Origin: an uncultured Synergistales bacterium
GTDB taxonomy: Bacteria; Synergistota; Synergistia; Synergistales; Aminobacteriaceae
Direction of reading: 5' to 3'
Assembly: GCA_905235395.1 (NCBI GenBank)
Contig: CAJOLN010000003.1
Span: forward strand, 1-42,793
Length of the DNA stretch: 42,793 nucleotides
Of the stretch, positions 1 to 10,500 are shown in pieces. Position 1 is the stretch's first letter; each line of letters opens with the position of its first letter. The notes beneath the pieces are model-generated. The model saw nothing but the letters and a program-made list of their open reading frames with translations. It did not search any database and was not told the DNA's origin. The position numbers were made by a program, and so were the translations under genes.

Positions 1-245
1 AGTCCATAGCCTTTAAGGTCGGTGCTGGCTTTGTCCGTTATAGTTACCTTAACGATTCCATCGGATGAATCTGTGTTGTCCTGCACTTCAATCGTAGCTT
101 CATATTTTTCGCCCCAAATTGCATCGGGGAGTTTGCTGGTTTTGAACTTCGGAGGCTTCGTTGCAGTAGCATGCGCAGATGCCACACACGTGAGCAGCAT
201 TCCGATTATCAAAATAAGCCCTAATACTTTTCTACTTACTTTCAT
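1..245 (-). CDS. Secreted protein, N-terminal fragment (signal peptide plus putative Ig-like/He_PIG-type segment), runs off the left edge
   Basis: Read on the - strand: MKVSRKVLGLILIIGMLLTCVASAHATATKPPKFKTSKLPDAIWGEKYEATIEVQDNT...; SD AAAGGAGGTC just upstream; typical signal peptide. Confidence 0.75.
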   Translation of the reverse strand, partial: MKVSRKVLGLILIIGMLLTCVASAHATATKPPKFKTSKLPDAIWGEKYEATIEVQDNTDSSDGIVKVTITDKASTDLKGYG

Positions 246-286
246 GAATAAGACCTCCTTTTCATTTTCCTTCATGAAATTAATCC

Positions 287-412
287 TTATTTTTCTTGTA
301 TTGGATATAACGATAAGACATTAAAATCCTTTCCTATGGATACTCTTTCGTTTTGAAATAACCCGAAAAAGTGTCCGCCTCCCTGCGCACTTTCTATATT
401 ATATACGAGCAT
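287..412 (-). CDS. Possible 41-aa small protein (MLVYNIESAQGGGHFFGLFQNERVSIGKDFNVLSLYPIQEK)
   Basis: ATG preceded by GGGGAGGTGAA; lies between the left-edge gene and the divergent cupin gene. Confidence 0.25.
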   Translation of the reverse strand: MLVYNIESAQGGGHFFGLFQNERVSIGKDFNVLSLYPIQEK

Positions 413-559
413 TTCACCTCCCCAAGGTTTTAGTGATGTGAGCTGTGAGAATTCCTCTGCCCTGACCACATTAGTAACTGATGAAAACCCCCTTATGCAT
501 GTCCTGCCTATTTCTTTTCAAGCAGATCACACAAGAACTGCACCTTGTACATTTGGAAT

Positions 560-605
560 AATAACACAACAAATACCAAATTGTATATGAGTCAATTGTG
601 TTATT
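560..605. repeat. Perfect 10-bp inverted repeat AATAACACAA-26 nt-TTGTGTTATT
   Basis: 560-569 and 596-605 are exact reverse complements, in a divergent intergenic region. Confidence 0.6.
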
Positions 606-752
606 CATGATGTATTTTTCCTTTCGTTTTGTTTTTTCGGCGATTAAGTGTGCATTCTTTAATGCAATTGAATTTTTGATTCGTGATTCGATTTTCATTA
701 TGTGAATTATAATTTGAAAATAAAATTTTTTTTGAGGAGGACGAACAGCAGA

Positions 753-1127
753 ATGATTCGCAAAGTCAAAGGTGTAGAAGTAGATGCGCCTGCAAACGGA
801 AAAGGTAAGGCAATACGATATGAGATCGTCTCAAAGGAAGAGCTTAACGGTCACGGGAGACTGTATGCACGAATGGTATTGCTTCCAGGTTCATGCGTAG
901 GCTGGCATCAGCATGTTCATGACACTGAGCCGTATTATATTCTCAGCGGCGAGGGAGATTTCTACGAGGGGATATCAGAGAACGGAGAACGCATAAAGAC
1001 AAGAGTACATGCAGGAGATGTATGCGTGATTGATGTGGGACAATGGCATTCAATTGAGAACAATTCAGACAGCAATCTTGAATTCATGGCCCTGATTTAC
1101 AATGAGCCTGGCTATGATAACAGATAA
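753..1127 (+). CDS. Cupin-domain protein
   Basis: GWHQHVHDTEPYYILSGEGDFYE...VHAGDVCVIDVGQWHSIEN cupin motifs; start moved to the ATG after GAGGAGG. Confidence 0.85.
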   Translation: MIRKVKGVEVDAPANGKGKAIRYEIVSKEELNGHGRLYARMVLLPGSCVGWHQHVHDTEPYYILSGEGDFYEGISENGERIKTRVHAGDVCVIDVGQWHSIENNSDSNLEFMALIYNEPGYDNR

Positions 1128-1136
1128 AGGCAAGTG

Positions 1137-1166
1137 TTGACATTGAAGATAGCTATTTGCTAATAT
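1137..1166 (+). promoter_or_regulatory. Putative sigma70-type promoter of the str operon
   Basis: TTGACA (1137-1142), 18-nt spacer, TAATAT (1161-1166), about 100 nt upstream of rpsL. Confidence 0.55.
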
Positions 1167-1268
1167 TAACAGGCTGTTTTTACGTAATATTCAGAGAGGA
1201 GGTGTAATCTGCTGCTGATAGGGCAGTAACATGAACCCGAAAACAGAATCATTCAACAGCAGAGACTT

Positions 1269-1646
1269 GTGCCAACAATTAATCAGTTAGTGCGTCTTGG
1301 ACGTGAAGAGAAGAAGAGCAAAAGTAATTCTCCGGCATTGCAGGGGAATCCGGCCAGAAGAGGAGTATGCACACGTGTATATACGATAACTCCCAAGAAG
1401 CCGAACTCAGCATTAAGGAAAGTAGCACGTGTGAGATTGACGAACGGAATCGAAGTTACATCATACATTCCAGGAATCGGACATAACTTGCAGGAACACT
1501 CAGTAGTGTTAGTGAGAGGCGGAAGAGTTAAAGACCTTCCAGGTGTACGCTATCACATAATAAGAGGAACGCTTGACTGCGGTGGTGTGGAGAACAGGAA
1601 GAGAAGCCGTTCAAAGTACGGAGCACGCAGACCGAAAGCGAATTAG
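1269..1646 (+). CDS. rpsL: 30S ribosomal protein S12 (GTG start)
   Basis: [15 protein letters not shown]...[38 protein letters not shown]. Confidence 0.97.
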   Translation: MPTINQLVRLGREEKKSKSNSPALQGNPARRGVCTRVYTITPKKPNSALRKVARVRLTNGIEVTSYIPGIGHNLQEHSVVLVRGGRVKDLPGVRYHIIRGTLDCGGVENRKRSRSKYGARRPKAN

Positions 1647-1666
1647 CAGAAGGAGAATTACACAAG

Positions 1667-2137
1667 ATGCCGAGAAAAGGACATGTGAAGAAGCGTCCGC
1701 CAGTGCCGGATATAAGATTCAGCAACCCGGCAGCATCAAGGTTCATAAGTGCATTGATGATGGGCGGAAAGAGAAGCCTTGCCGAGAAAATCTTTTACGG
1801 AGCACTTGAGCAGGCAGCGGAGAAACTTGGGGTAGAACCTTTTGAAGTATTCGAGACTGCAATGAAGAACGTTACACCGAACATTGAAGTACGTCCCCGC
1901 CGAGTAGGAGGAGCAACGTATCAGGTTCCGGTAGAAGTAACGCCGGAACGCGGAGTGCAGTTATCGATTCGCTGGATAGTATCATTTGCGAGAGCGAAAA
2001 AGGGAATGCCTATGTCAGAGAGATTAATGCGTGAATTAATGGACGCTTATAAGAATGAAGGAGCTTCAATAAAACGCCGTGATGATACTCACAGAATGGC
2101 GGAAGCGAACAGGGCATTTGCGCATTACCGCTGGTAA
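1667..2137 (+). CDS. rpsG: 30S ribosomal protein S7
   Basis: MPRKGHVKKR...GGKRSLAEKIFYGALE...; position after rpsL. Confidence 0.97.
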   Translation: MPRKGHVKKRPPVPDIRFSNPAASRFISALMMGGKRSLAEKIFYGALEQAAEKLGVEPFEVFETAMKNVTPNIEVRPRRVGGATYQVPVEVTPERGVQLSIRWIVSFARAKKGMPMSERLMRELMDAYKNEGASIKRRDDTHRMAEANRAFAHYRW

Positions 2138-2164
2138 AAATTTTAGTATTGCAGGTGTAAATTT

Positions 2165-4228
2165 TTGCAGGACATTTCAAAAGTACGTAATATAGGTATA
2201 GCGGCCCACATAGACGCAGGAAAGACTACGACAAGCGAGCGTATACTGTATTACACAGGAAGCAATTACAAGGTCGGTGAAGTTCACGAGGGAACCGCGA
2301 CTATGGACTGGATGGAGCAGGAACGTGAGAGGGGAATAACAATCACGAGTGCTGCTACAACTTGCGCGTGGAAGGGCCATACTATCAACCTGATTGATAC
2401 GCCAGGCCACGTGGATTTTACAGCGGAAGTAGAGCGGTCTATGAGAGTACTTGACGGAGCTGTAGCGGTGTTTTGTGCGGTAGGAGGAGTAGAGCCTCAA
2501 TCCGAAACGGTATGGAGACAGGCGGATAAATATCATGTTCCGAGAATTGCGTTCGTCAATAAGATGGACAGAATCGGTGCAGATTTTCCGTCAGTAGTGA
2601 GTGCCATGCGTGAGAGGCTTGGAGCTAATGCGATTCCTATACAGCTTCCGATTGGAGCAGAAGATGACTTCGCCGGAGTAGTAGATTTAATTGAACAGAA
2701 AGCATTTTATTTTTCGGGTGTACTTGGCCAGAATCCAACAGAGAGACCAATACCCGCAGAACTTGCGATGTCGGCCAAGCAGGGAAGAGACAATATAATA
2801 GAAGCGTTATCGGATTTCAGCGATGATATTATGATGTTGTTTCTTGAGGGAAAGCCAGTGAGTCCTGAATTGATTCGCAAGACACTCAGAGAGGCAGTGA
2901 TAAGCCTGAAAGCAGTGCCGGTATTATGCGGATCAGCATTCAAGAACAAATGCGTAGAACCGTTGCTTGATGCGATTGTTGAATATCTTCCAAGTCCGGT
3001 AGATATTCCGCCTATTAAAGGATTTTCGCCTGATGACCCTGAAATGATTCTTGAGAGACACAGTGATTCAGAAGAACCGTTTGCGGCATTGGCATTCAAG
3101 ATTGCTTCTGATTCGTTTTTGGGAAAATTATGTTTCCTGAGAGTATATTCGGGTAAACTTGAGAAGGGCAATGCGTTATACAATCCGACATCGAGGCAGA
3201 AAGAGCGAATCGGACGCATAATGAGAATGCACTCAAATAAGCGCGAAGATATTGACTCAATGGAAGCAGGAATGATTGTAGCAGTACCTTCACTGCGTGC
3301 AACGAGAACAGGCGATACTCTCTGCGATGAATCGAATCAGATAGTCCTTGAGAGTCTTGAATTCCCTGAACCAGTTATATCGCTCGCGGTGGAACCTGCA
3401 ACTCAGAATGATAAAGTGAAACTCTCAAAGGGATTGACGGCCTTAGCTGACGAAGACCCTACGTTCAAGGTACACAATGACGAGGAAAGCGGTCAGACCG
3501 TAATATCAGGAATGGGAGAACTTCACCTTGAGATAATCGTTGACAGGCTGAAGCGTGAGTTCGGAGTTGATGTGAAGGTAGGAAATCCTCAAGTAGCATA
3601 TCGTGAGGCAATCAGGAAGGCAGCACGTGCAGAAGGAAAGTATATCCGTCAGTCAGGCGGACGAGGTCAGTACGGTCATGTTGTATTTGAGATTGAACCT
3701 CTTGAAGGCGGCAAATACGAGTTTGAAGATAAGATTGTAGGCGGTGTAATCCCGAAGGAATTCATTGCGGCAGTCGAAAAAGGACTTGAAGAAGCTGTAC
3801 AGTCAGGTGTGCTTGGAGGTTATCCTGTGATAGGCGTTAAGATAGCTTTAGTTGACGGTTCATATCATGAAGTCGACAGCTCAGAGATGGCGTTCAAGAT
3901 AGCGGCATCAATGGGATTCAAGGAGGCCATGAAACGCGCAGACCCTGTGCTTATGGAACCTGTAATGTCAGTTGAAGTAGTAACGCCTGAGGAATATGTT
4001 GGTGATGTCATTGGTGATTTGTCATCGAGGAGAGGACGCATTGACGGAATGGACGTTAGAGCAAACGCAAGAATCATACGTGCATTTGTGCCTTTAGTCG
4101 GAATGTTCGGTTATGCAACGGACTTACGAAGCAAGACATCAGGACGTGCGAGTTACTCGATGCAGTTTGATCACTATGAACAGACCCCCGCAGAAGTCAG
4201 TGAAAAGATTTTGCAGGGAAGAATTTAG
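2165..4228 (+). CDS. fusA: Elongation factor G (TTG start)
   Basis: [25 protein letters not shown]; GTPase motifs; full-length 687 aa. Confidence 0.97.
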   Translation: MQDISKVRNIGIAAHIDAGKTTTSERILYYTGSNYKVGEVHEGTATMDWMEQERERGITITSAATTCAWKGHTINLIDTPGHVDFTAEVERSMRVLDGAVAVFCAVGGVEPQSETVWRQADKYHVPRIAFVNKMDRIGADFPSVVSAMRERLGANAIPIQLPIGAEDDFAGVVDLIEQKAFYFSGVLGQNPTERPIPAELAMSAKQGRDNIIEALSDFSDDIMMLFLEGKPVSPELIRKTLREAVISLKAVPVLCGSAFKNKCVEPLLDAIVEYLPSPVDIPPIKGFSPDDPEMILERHSDSEEPFAALAFKIASDSFLGKLCFLRVYSGKLEKGNALYNPTSRQKERIGRIMRMHSNKREDIDSMEAGMIVAVPSLRATRTGDTLCDESNQIVLESLEFPEPVISLAVEPATQNDKVKLSKGLTALADEDPTFKVHNDEESGQTVISGMGELHLEIIVDRLKREFGVDVKVGNPQVAYREAIRKAARAEGKYIRQSGGRGQYGHVVFEIEPLEGGKYEFEDKIVGGVIPKEFIAAVEKGLEEAVQSGVLGGYPVIGVKIALVDGSYHEVDSSEMAFKIAASMGFKEAMKRADPVLMEPVMSVEVVTPEEYVGDVIGDLSSRRGRIDGMDVRANARIIRAFVPLVGMFGYATDLRSKTSGRASYSMQFDHYEQTPAEVSEKILQGRI

Positions 4229-4253
4229 CAGTAAATAAAGGAGAAATGAAGTT

Positions 4254-5456
4254 ATGGCAAAAGAAAAGTTTGAACGCAACAAGCCCCATTTGAACATTGG
4301 TACGATTGGGCATATCGATCACGGTAAGACGACACTTACAGCGGCTATTACGAAGTGCCTTGCTACAGAGGGCAATGCAGAATTCACAGCATATGACATG
4401 ATCGATAAGGCTCCCGAAGAGAGAGAGCGCGGAATCACGATTAACATTGCACACGTTGAATATCAGACAGCAAAGAGGCACTATGCACACATCGACTGTC
4501 CGGGACATGCAGACTATATCAAGAATATGATCACTGGTGCTGCACAGATGGACGGAACGATTCTTGTTGTCAGTGCCGCAGACGGCCCGATGCCACAGAC
4601 ACGTGAACATGTATTGCTTGCTCGTCAGGTCAACGTTCCTGCGATCGTTGTGTTCATGAATAAGACAGACCAGGTTGATGACCCCGAACTTCTTGACCTC
4701 GTTGAAATGGAAGTACGCGAACTCCTCAACAAGTACGAGTTCCCCGGCGATGATATTCCGATTATTCGCGGTTCAGCACTTGAAGTTCTCGAAAAAGGCA
4801 CAGGCAAGAGAGATGACCCTGTATGCAAGTGCATTTTTGATCTTATGGATGCATGCGACAATTACATTCCTGATCCTGTCCGTGAGATTGATAAACCGTT
4901 CCTTATGCCGATTGAAGACGTATTCACTATTACGGGACGCGGCACAGTCGTAACAGGAAGAGTTGAGCGCGGAATCATCAAGGCAGGCGAGGAAGTTGAA
5001 ATCGTCGGAATGACCAGAGACACACGCAAGACAGTTGCGACATCACTTGAAATGTTCAGGAAGATTCTTGACAGTGCAGAAGCAGGAGACAACGTTGGTG
5101 TACTTCTTCGCGGAATCGATAAGGACGAAGTACAGCGCGGTCAGGTTCTCGCAAAGCCGGGTTCAGTTACTCCTCATACGAAGTTCAAGGGTGAGGTTTA
5201 CGTCTTAAAGAAAGAGGAAGGCGGAAGACATACACCGTTCTTCGCAGGATACAAGCCTCAGTTCTATTTCAGAACTACGGACGTTACCGGCAACATTAAA
5301 CTTCCAGAGGGCGTTGAAATGGTCATGCCTGGTGATAACGCAACGTTTGAGGTTGACTTAATCGTTCCTATCGCAATGGAAGAAGGATTACGCTTCGCAG
5401 TTCGTGAGGGCGGCCACACAGTAGGTGCGGGAGTCGTAACACAAATAATCGAGTAA
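4254..5456 (+). CDS. tuf: Elongation factor Tu
   Basis: [33 protein letters not shown]...; 400 aa. Confidence 0.98.
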   Translation: MAKEKFERNKPHLNIGTIGHIDHGKTTLTAAITKCLATEGNAEFTAYDMIDKAPEERERGITINIAHVEYQTAKRHYAHIDCPGHADYIKNMITGAAQMDGTILVVSAADGPMPQTREHVLLARQVNVPAIVVFMNKTDQVDDPELLDLVEMEVRELLNKYEFPGDDIPIIRGSALEVLEKGTGKRDDPVCKCIFDLMDACDNYIPDPVREIDKPFLMPIEDVFTITGRGTVVTGRVERGIIKAGEEVEIVGMTRDTRKTVATSLEMFRKILDSAEAGDNVGVLLRGIDKDEVQRGQVLAKPGSVTPHTKFKGEVYVLKKEEGGRHTPFFAGYKPQFYFRTTDVTGNIKLPEGVEMVMPGDNATFEVDLIVPIAMEEGLRFAVREGGHTVGAGVVTQIIE

Positions 5457-5472
5457 AGTCGGGCAGATAATC

Positions 5473-5778
5473 ATGGCACGCAAAATCCGCATAAGGTTGA
5501 AGTCATTCGATCACAGAGTGCTTGACGTATCGGCTGCGCAGATAGCAGAGACAGCACAGAGTACTGGAGCAAGAGTTTCAGGGCCTATTCCGCTTCCTAC
5601 TGAAGTTGGAAGAATTACGATTCTGAAATCACCGCATAAGGACAAAGATGCAAGAGAGCAGTTTGAAATGCGCACGCACAAGAGGTTGATTGACATTATT
5701 GACCCGACACAGAAGACGATGGATGCTCTGATGCAGTTAAATCTAGCGTCAGGTGTAGACATACAGATTAAATTTTAG
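5473..5778 (+). CDS. rpsJ: 30S ribosomal protein S10
   Basis: [18 protein letters not shown]; start of S10 cluster. Confidence 0.97.
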   Translation: MARKIRIRLKSFDHRVLDVSAAQIAETAQSTGARVSGPIPLPTEVGRITILKSPHKDKDAREQFEMRTHKRLIDIIDPTQKTMDALMQLNLASGVDIQIKF

Positions 5779-5799
5779 TCGTAAGGAGACACAGTAATT

Positions 5800-6426
5800 A
5801 TGCCAATAGGGATTCTGGGGAAGAAGCTCGGCATGACACAGATATATGATTCCGAAGGACAAGCCGTACCTGTTACGGTAGTCCTTGCGGGGCCGTGTTC
5901 AGTGATTGCCATTCGCACCCCTGAACAGAACGGGTATTCCGCCGTTCTTCTCGGCTTCGGGGCTGTTAAGGCTCATAAGCTGTCCAAACCGCAGAAGGTA
6001 ATGTTCGAGAAATTGAATCTTGAACCAAAGAAAACACTTCGGGAATTCAGGCTTGATGACGTGAAAGGCTATGAAGTAGGACAGGAAATAAAAGCCGACT
6101 TGTTTGAAGCAGGAGAGAAGATTAATGTTAAGGGTATCTCCAAAGGAAAAGGTTTCGCAGGAGTCATGAAGCGTCATCACTTCGGAGGTCAGCAGTTCAG
6201 TCATGGTACATCGGTAGAGCATAGGCACGGAGGTTCAAGCGGAGCAATATCGTATCCCGGCAGAGTATTTCCCGGCAAGAGAATGCCCGGACATATGGGA
6301 AGCGATAAGGTAACCGTGAAGAATCTGACTGTCATGGCCGTTGACCTTGAGAATAATTTGATTCTGGTAAAAGGCGCAGTACCTGGTGCAAAGAACAGTC
6401 TGCTTGCCCTCTGCAAGAAAGCCTAA
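5800..6426 (+). CDS. rplC: 50S ribosomal protein L3
   Basis: GILGKKLGMTQIY...GVMKRHHFGGQQFSHGTSVEHRHGGSSG. Confidence 0.97.
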   Translation: MPIGILGKKLGMTQIYDSEGQAVPVTVVLAGPCSVIAIRTPEQNGYSAVLLGFGAVKAHKLSKPQKVMFEKLNLEPKKTLREFRLDDVKGYEVGQEIKADLFEAGEKINVKGISKGKGFAGVMKRHHFGGQQFSHGTSVEHRHGGSSGAISYPGRVFPGKRMPGHMGSDKVTVKNLTVMAVDLENNLILVKGAVPGAKNSLLALCKKA

Positions 6427-6444
6427 GGAGGGAAAGAGAATACA

Positions 6445-7071
6445 ATGCCATTCGTAAAAGTATACGAGTTCACGGGAGAACGTGCCGGTGAAATGGAAGT
6501 CTCAGCAGAAGTCTTTGATACACCCGTTCATATGCCTGCGATACATCAGGTAGTTGTTGCGCATTTAGCTAACTGCCGTCAGGGTACAGCAAGCACAAAG
6601 ACACGCGGTGATGTGTCAGGCGGAGGCAAAAAGCCCTGGAGACAAAAGCATACAGGACGTGCTCGTCAGGGTAGTACACGTTCACCTATATGGGTACACG
6701 GCGGTGTTGCACATGGCCCGCACCCAAGAGACTATCACCAGAAGGTCAACAAGAAAGTAATGCGTCTCGCATTGAGGAGCGTACTCTCTGATAAAGTCCG
6801 CGAAGATCTTTTGTCCGTTGTGAAAGGTTTTGACGCAATTGAAAAGCCGTCAACGAAGGCAATCAAGAATCTCTTTGATGCACTCGGTGTAGGCAAGACA
6901 TTAGTCATCTATCACAACAATGGTCTGAACGTAACCAGGTCAGTGAGAAATTTACCCGGAGCAAAATGCATTAACGTTGCGAGCATAAACGTATATGACA
7001 TTCTGAACGCTAAGAACTTAGTCGTAACACCGGAAGTTGTAGCGAAAATTGAGGAGGTATATTCAAAATGA
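6445..7071 (+). CDS. rplD: 50S ribosomal protein L4
   Basis: RQGTASTKTRGDVSGGGKKPWRQKHTGRARQGSTRSPIWVHGG. Confidence 0.97.
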   Translation: MPFVKVYEFTGERAGEMEVSAEVFDTPVHMPAIHQVVVAHLANCRQGTASTKTRGDVSGGGKKPWRQKHTGRARQGSTRSPIWVHGGVAHGPHPRDYHQKVNKKVMRLALRSVLSDKVREDLLSVVKGFDAIEKPSTKAIKNLFDALGVGKTLVIYHNNGLNVTRSVRNLPGAKCINVASINVYDILNAKNLVVTPEVVAKIEEVYSK

Positions 7072-7364
7072 ATCTAACTGCTCATGACATTATCATTCGA
7101 CCGATTATTACGGAGAAGACGAGTTCATTAATGGCACTGAATAAGTACACGTTTGAAGTTCACAAGAGTGCGAACAAGATTCAGATTCGTGATGCAGTTG
7201 AAGAAGTATTCAACGTGAAGGTCGCCGGTGTGAACACAATCAACGTTAAGGGAAAGTTACGCCGCAGAGGAGCATCGAAGGGTTATACGCGTTCATGGAA
7301 GAAAGCAATCGTACAACTGAAGCCGGATCAGCGTATAGAGTTCTTCGAGGGAGCTTCGATATAA
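7068..7364 (+). CDS. rplW: 50S ribosomal protein L23
   Basis: DIIIRPIITEKTSSLMALNKYTFEVHKSANKIQIRDAVEEVFNVKV. Confidence 0.96.
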   Translation: MNLTAHDIIIRPIITEKTSSLMALNKYTFEVHKSANKIQIRDAVEEVFNVKVAGVNTINVKGKLRRRGASKGYTRSWKKAIVQLKPDQRIEFFEGASI

Positions 7365-7384
7365 AACAGGAGATTTAATTCAAG

Positions 7385-8212
7385 ATGTCAATTAAACAGT
7401 TTAAGTCGTATACACCTGGCCGTCGTCATATGACGATACAGAGCAGAGATGATATTACGGCAGATAAACCAGAACGTTCACTTGTAGTTCAGCTCCGAAA
7501 GCATGGAGGCAGAAACAATACAGGCCGAATCACCATGCGACATATCGGAGGCGGACACAGGCGCGCATACAGGATAATAGATTTCAAGCGGGAGAAGCTC
7601 GGCATACCCGGAAAGGTAGCAACAGTTGAGTATGATCCTAACAGGAACGCAAGAATCGCACTGATAAATTACGCAGACGGTGAGAAGAGATACATCATTC
7701 TTCCCAAAGGATTGAACGTAGGCGATGTGATTTATTCAGGCCCTGAGAGCGATATAACTCCCGGTAATGCGTTGAAGCTCAAAGATATTCCTGTCGGTAC
7801 GGTCATTCATAACATCGAGTTACAGCCCGGATGCGGTGCAAAACTTGTACGTTCAGCGGGAACATCAGCACAGTTAATGTCCAAAGAAGGAAAGTATGCA
7901 TATATCAGAATGCCAAGCGGTGAATTACGTCTTGTGCTTCTTGAATGCATGGCCACTGTCGGACAGGTCGGCAATGAAGATTACGATAATATCTCTCTCG
8001 GCAAGGCTGGCAAAACTCGCTGGAAGGGTCGCAGGCCGTCAGTCAGAGGAATGGTAATGAACCCAGTAGATCACCCAATGGGCGGCGGTGAAGGAAAATC
8101 AAAATCCAATAAGCACCCTGTCTCACCTTGGGGAACTCCTGCAAAGGGTTACAAGACACGCAAGCGTAAGCCGTCAGACAGGCTGATAATCCGCAGGCGT
8201 TATGATAAGTAA
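7385..8212 (+). CDS. rplB: 50S ribosomal protein L2
   Basis: [28 protein letters not shown]...[15 protein letters not shown]. Confidence 0.98.
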   Translation: MSIKQFKSYTPGRRHMTIQSRDDITADKPERSLVVQLRKHGGRNNTGRITMRHIGGGHRRAYRIIDFKREKLGIPGKVATVEYDPNRNARIALINYADGEKRYIILPKGLNVGDVIYSGPESDITPGNALKLKDIPVGTVIHNIELQPGCGAKLVRSAGTSAQLMSKEGKYAYIRMPSGELRLVLLECMATVGQVGNEDYDNISLGKAGKTRWKGRRPSVRGMVMNPVDHPMGGGEGKSKSNKHPVSPWGTPAKGYKTRKRKPSDRLIIRRRYDK

Positions 8213-8229
8213 AAGGAGCTGAAGAATAA

Positions 8230-8499
8230 ATGCGCTCGACAAAGAAAGGGCCTTTTGTTGAACAGAGGCTTCTTGACAGAATAGAGGACATGAACGTTTC
8301 AGGCAATAAGCATGTGGTCAAAACGTGGTCGAGACGTTCAACGGTTGTGCCTCAGATGATAGGACACACAATAGCTGTGCACAATGGACGTATGCATCTG
8401 CCCGTTTACATCAGTGAAAACATGGTAGGTCATAAACTCGGTGAGTTCGCTCCGACAAGGAAGTTCGGACATCACGCAGGACAGGACAAAAAGAAGTAG
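8230..8499 (+). CDS. rpsS: 30S ribosomal protein S19
   Basis: [21 protein letters not shown]...[24 protein letters not shown]. Confidence 0.97.
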   Translation: MRSTKKGPFVEQRLLDRIEDMNVSGNKHVVKTWSRRSTVVPQMIGHTIAVHNGRMHLPVYISENMVGHKLGEFAPTRKFGHHAGQDKKK

Positions 8500-8508
8500 G
8501 GGTAAATC

Positions 8509-8856
8509 ATGGCAGAGATTAAAACCGCAAAGGCTATGACGAAGAACGCAAGAATTTCCCCGTATAAAGTCCGTCAGGTTTTGGAACTCATTCGCGGGAA
8601 AAGTGCAGAACGCGCCGTAGTGATATTAAAATTCAGCGACAAGAAAGCAGCACGAATAATATTAAAGGTGCTGAATAGTGCAATGGCGAACGCAGAGCAT
8701 AATTACGGAATGGATCTCGATAAACTTTATGTTCATGAGGCATATGCAAATCAAGGCCCCATGATGAAGAGATTTAGACCAGTCTCAATGGGACGCGCTC
8801 ATCCGTATGTGCATAAGACATCACATGTAGTGATTGCTCTCGGCGAACGTCAGTAG
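8509..8856 (+). CDS. rplV: 50S ribosomal protein L22
   Basis: AKAMTKNARISPYKVRQVLELIRGKSAERA; position. Confidence 0.96.
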   Translation: MAEIKTAKAMTKNARISPYKVRQVLELIRGKSAERAVVILKFSDKKAARIILKVLNSAMANAEHNYGMDLDKLYVHEAYANQGPMMKRFRPVSMGRAHPYVHKTSHVVIALGERQ

Positions 8857-8872
8857 GAGGAAAATTTTCAGA

Positions 8873-9559
8873 ATGGGACAGAAAGTTCACCCAGTAGGCT
8901 ATCGTCTCGGAGTGTCAAGCGAATGGCAGGCGAGATGGTATGCGGACAAGAAGAATTACGCAAAGAAGTTACACGAAGATATAAAGCTGCGTAAGTACAT
9001 AATGAAGAAATGGGAAGGCGCAGGCATTTCCCGTATAGACATTGAGCGTGTCGGGCCTGTCGTAAGGTTCACGATCTTCACTGCAAGACCTGGTGTCGTA
9101 ATCGGCAAAGGCGGCAATGAGATTCAGAACATCAAGAATGAACTTCAGGCGATAACCGGCGGAAAGGTCATGGTAAACGTTCATGAGATAAATAACCCTG
9201 ATGTTGAAGCCCAGCTTGTAGCAGAAGGAATCGCAAGCTCACTTGAACGCAGAGTATCTTTCAGACGCGCAATGAAGCAGGCAATCTTCCGGGCAACTAA
9301 GGCAGGCGTAAAGGGAATCAAAGCACAGGTTGCAGGTCGTTTAGGCGGAGCAGAAATCGCTCGTACTGAATGGTACAACGAAGGTCAGCTTCCGTTATCG
9401 ACAATCAGAGCTGATATTGATTACGGATTTTCAGAGGCCGTAACAATGTACGGTGTAATAGGCTGCAAGGTCTGGATATACAGAGACCGCGAGAATGAGA
9501 AAAAAGCTCAGGCACCTACACGTACTGCACGTAACAGGCCAGCGAATAAGGGGGCATAG
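8873..9559 (+). CDS. rpsC: 30S ribosomal protein S3
   Basis: MGQKVHPVGYRLGV...; KH motif VVIGKGGNEIQ; start moved to MGQKVHP after AGGAGG. Confidence 0.97.
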   Translation: MGQKVHPVGYRLGVSSEWQARWYADKKNYAKKLHEDIKLRKYIMKKWEGAGISRIDIERVGPVVRFTIFTARPGVVIGKGGNEIQNIKNELQAITGGKVMVNVHEINNPDVEAQLVAEGIASSLERRVSFRRAMKQAIFRATKAGVKGIKAQVAGRLGGAEIARTEWYNEGQLPLSTIRADIDYGFSEAVTMYGVIGCKVWIYRDRENEKKAQAPTRTARNRPANKGA

Positions 9560-9565
9560 TGAATC

Positions 9566-9982
9566 ATGTTAATGCCAAGCCGAGTAAAATTCCGCAAGTC
9601 TCATAGGTCTCCGCTAAGAGGAATCTCTAAGGGAGGCACAGAAGTATCATTCGGTGATTATGGTATACAGGCACTCGAAAACGTTTGGCTCACTGCCAGA
9701 CAGATTGAGGCAACACGTGTAGCAATATCACGAAAGATGAAGAAAGGCGGAAAAATTTGGATACGTGTGTTCCCCGATAGACCGTATACAAAGAAGCCCC
9801 TTGAAACAAGAATGGGAAAAGGTAAAGGTGCGCCGGAGTTCTGGGTAGCCGCCGTAAAGAGAGGCCGTGTATTGTTCGAGTTCTCTGGTATCAGCGAAGA
9901 TCTCGCACAGGAAGCCTTCAGGACAGCATCACATAAACTGCCCGTTAAGGTTCGCATGGTGCGTAGCGGAGGGAGTGATTAG
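9566..9982 (+). CDS. rplP: 50S ribosomal protein L16
   Basis: [38 protein letters not shown]. Confidence 0.97.
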   Translation: MLMPSRVKFRKSHRSPLRGISKGGTEVSFGDYGIQALENVWLTARQIEATRVAISRKMKKGGKIWIRVFPDRPYTKKPLETRMGKGKGAPEFWVAAVKRGRVLFEFSGISEDLAQEAFRTASHKLPVKVRMVRSGGSD

Positions 9983-9986
9983 CCTG

Positions 9987-10214
9987 ATGGACGCGAGCGT
10001 GAAGCCGGAAAAACTCCGTGAACTTACGAGAGAAGAGTTAGCCGGAAAGATTAAGGAGTATAAGACAGAATTATTCAATCTGCGTTTTCAGAATGCTGTC
10101 GGGCATTTAAAGAACACGAGCCGAATTCGTGAAGTCAAAAAGACAATTGCAAGGCTCTTAACGATAGCGACTGAGAAGGCAGTTGCAGAAAAGGAAGCAG
10201 ACAATGCCGAGTAA
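9987..10214 (+). CDS. rpmC: 50S ribosomal protein L29
   Basis: [51 protein letters not shown]; start trimmed from the track ORF. Confidence 0.93.
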   Translation: MDASVKPEKLRELTREELAGKIKEYKTELFNLRFQNAVGHLKNTSRIREVKKTIARLLTIATEKAVAEKEADNAE

Positions 10215-10500
10215 AGTAAGAACGGGAATAGTCGTGAGCAACAAAATGGACAAGACAATAGTAGTCCGTGTTGAGCGAATGGCCGAGCATCCGTTATATG
10301 GAAAGAGAATCAAGCGTGCAAAAAAGTACGTGGCTCATGATGCAGAGAACACATGCCGTATGGGTGATGAAGTTCGCATTCGTGAAACAAGACCTCTCAG
10401 CAAAACTAAACGCTGGGAACTTCTTGAGGTAACGAGACGTGCACCTGTGTTCGGTACAGATGAGACACTTGAGAAAGTATCAGAGGAGGTTCAGGAGTAA
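10204..10500 (+). CDS. rpsQ: 30S ribosomal protein S17
   Basis: [41 protein letters not shown]; overlaps the rpmC 3' end. Confidence 0.95.
   Translation: MPSKVRTGIVVSNKMDKTIVVRVERMAEHPLYGKRIKRAKKYVAHDAENTCRMGDEVRIRETRPLSKTKRWELLEVTRRAPVFGTDETLEKVSEEVQE

Noticed and set aside
246-480. Possible c-di-GMP, glycine or fluoride riboswitch upstream of the left-edge gene
   Set aside because: Read on the - strand; none of the core consensus blocks of these classes were recognisable.
471-698. 75-aa - strand ORF in the divergent intergenic region
   Set aside because: No SD, AT-rich, contains the inverted repeat; no recognisable family.
1269-1646. Possible streptomycin-resistance changes in S12
   Set aside because: [11 protein letters not shown] and [10 protein letters not shown] segments look wild type.
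2177-2536. 119-aa ORF antisense to fusA (and similar 2707-3219, 3096-3302)
   Set aside because: Lies opposite a highly conserved gene; composition explained by the codon structure of fusA; no SD or family resemblance.
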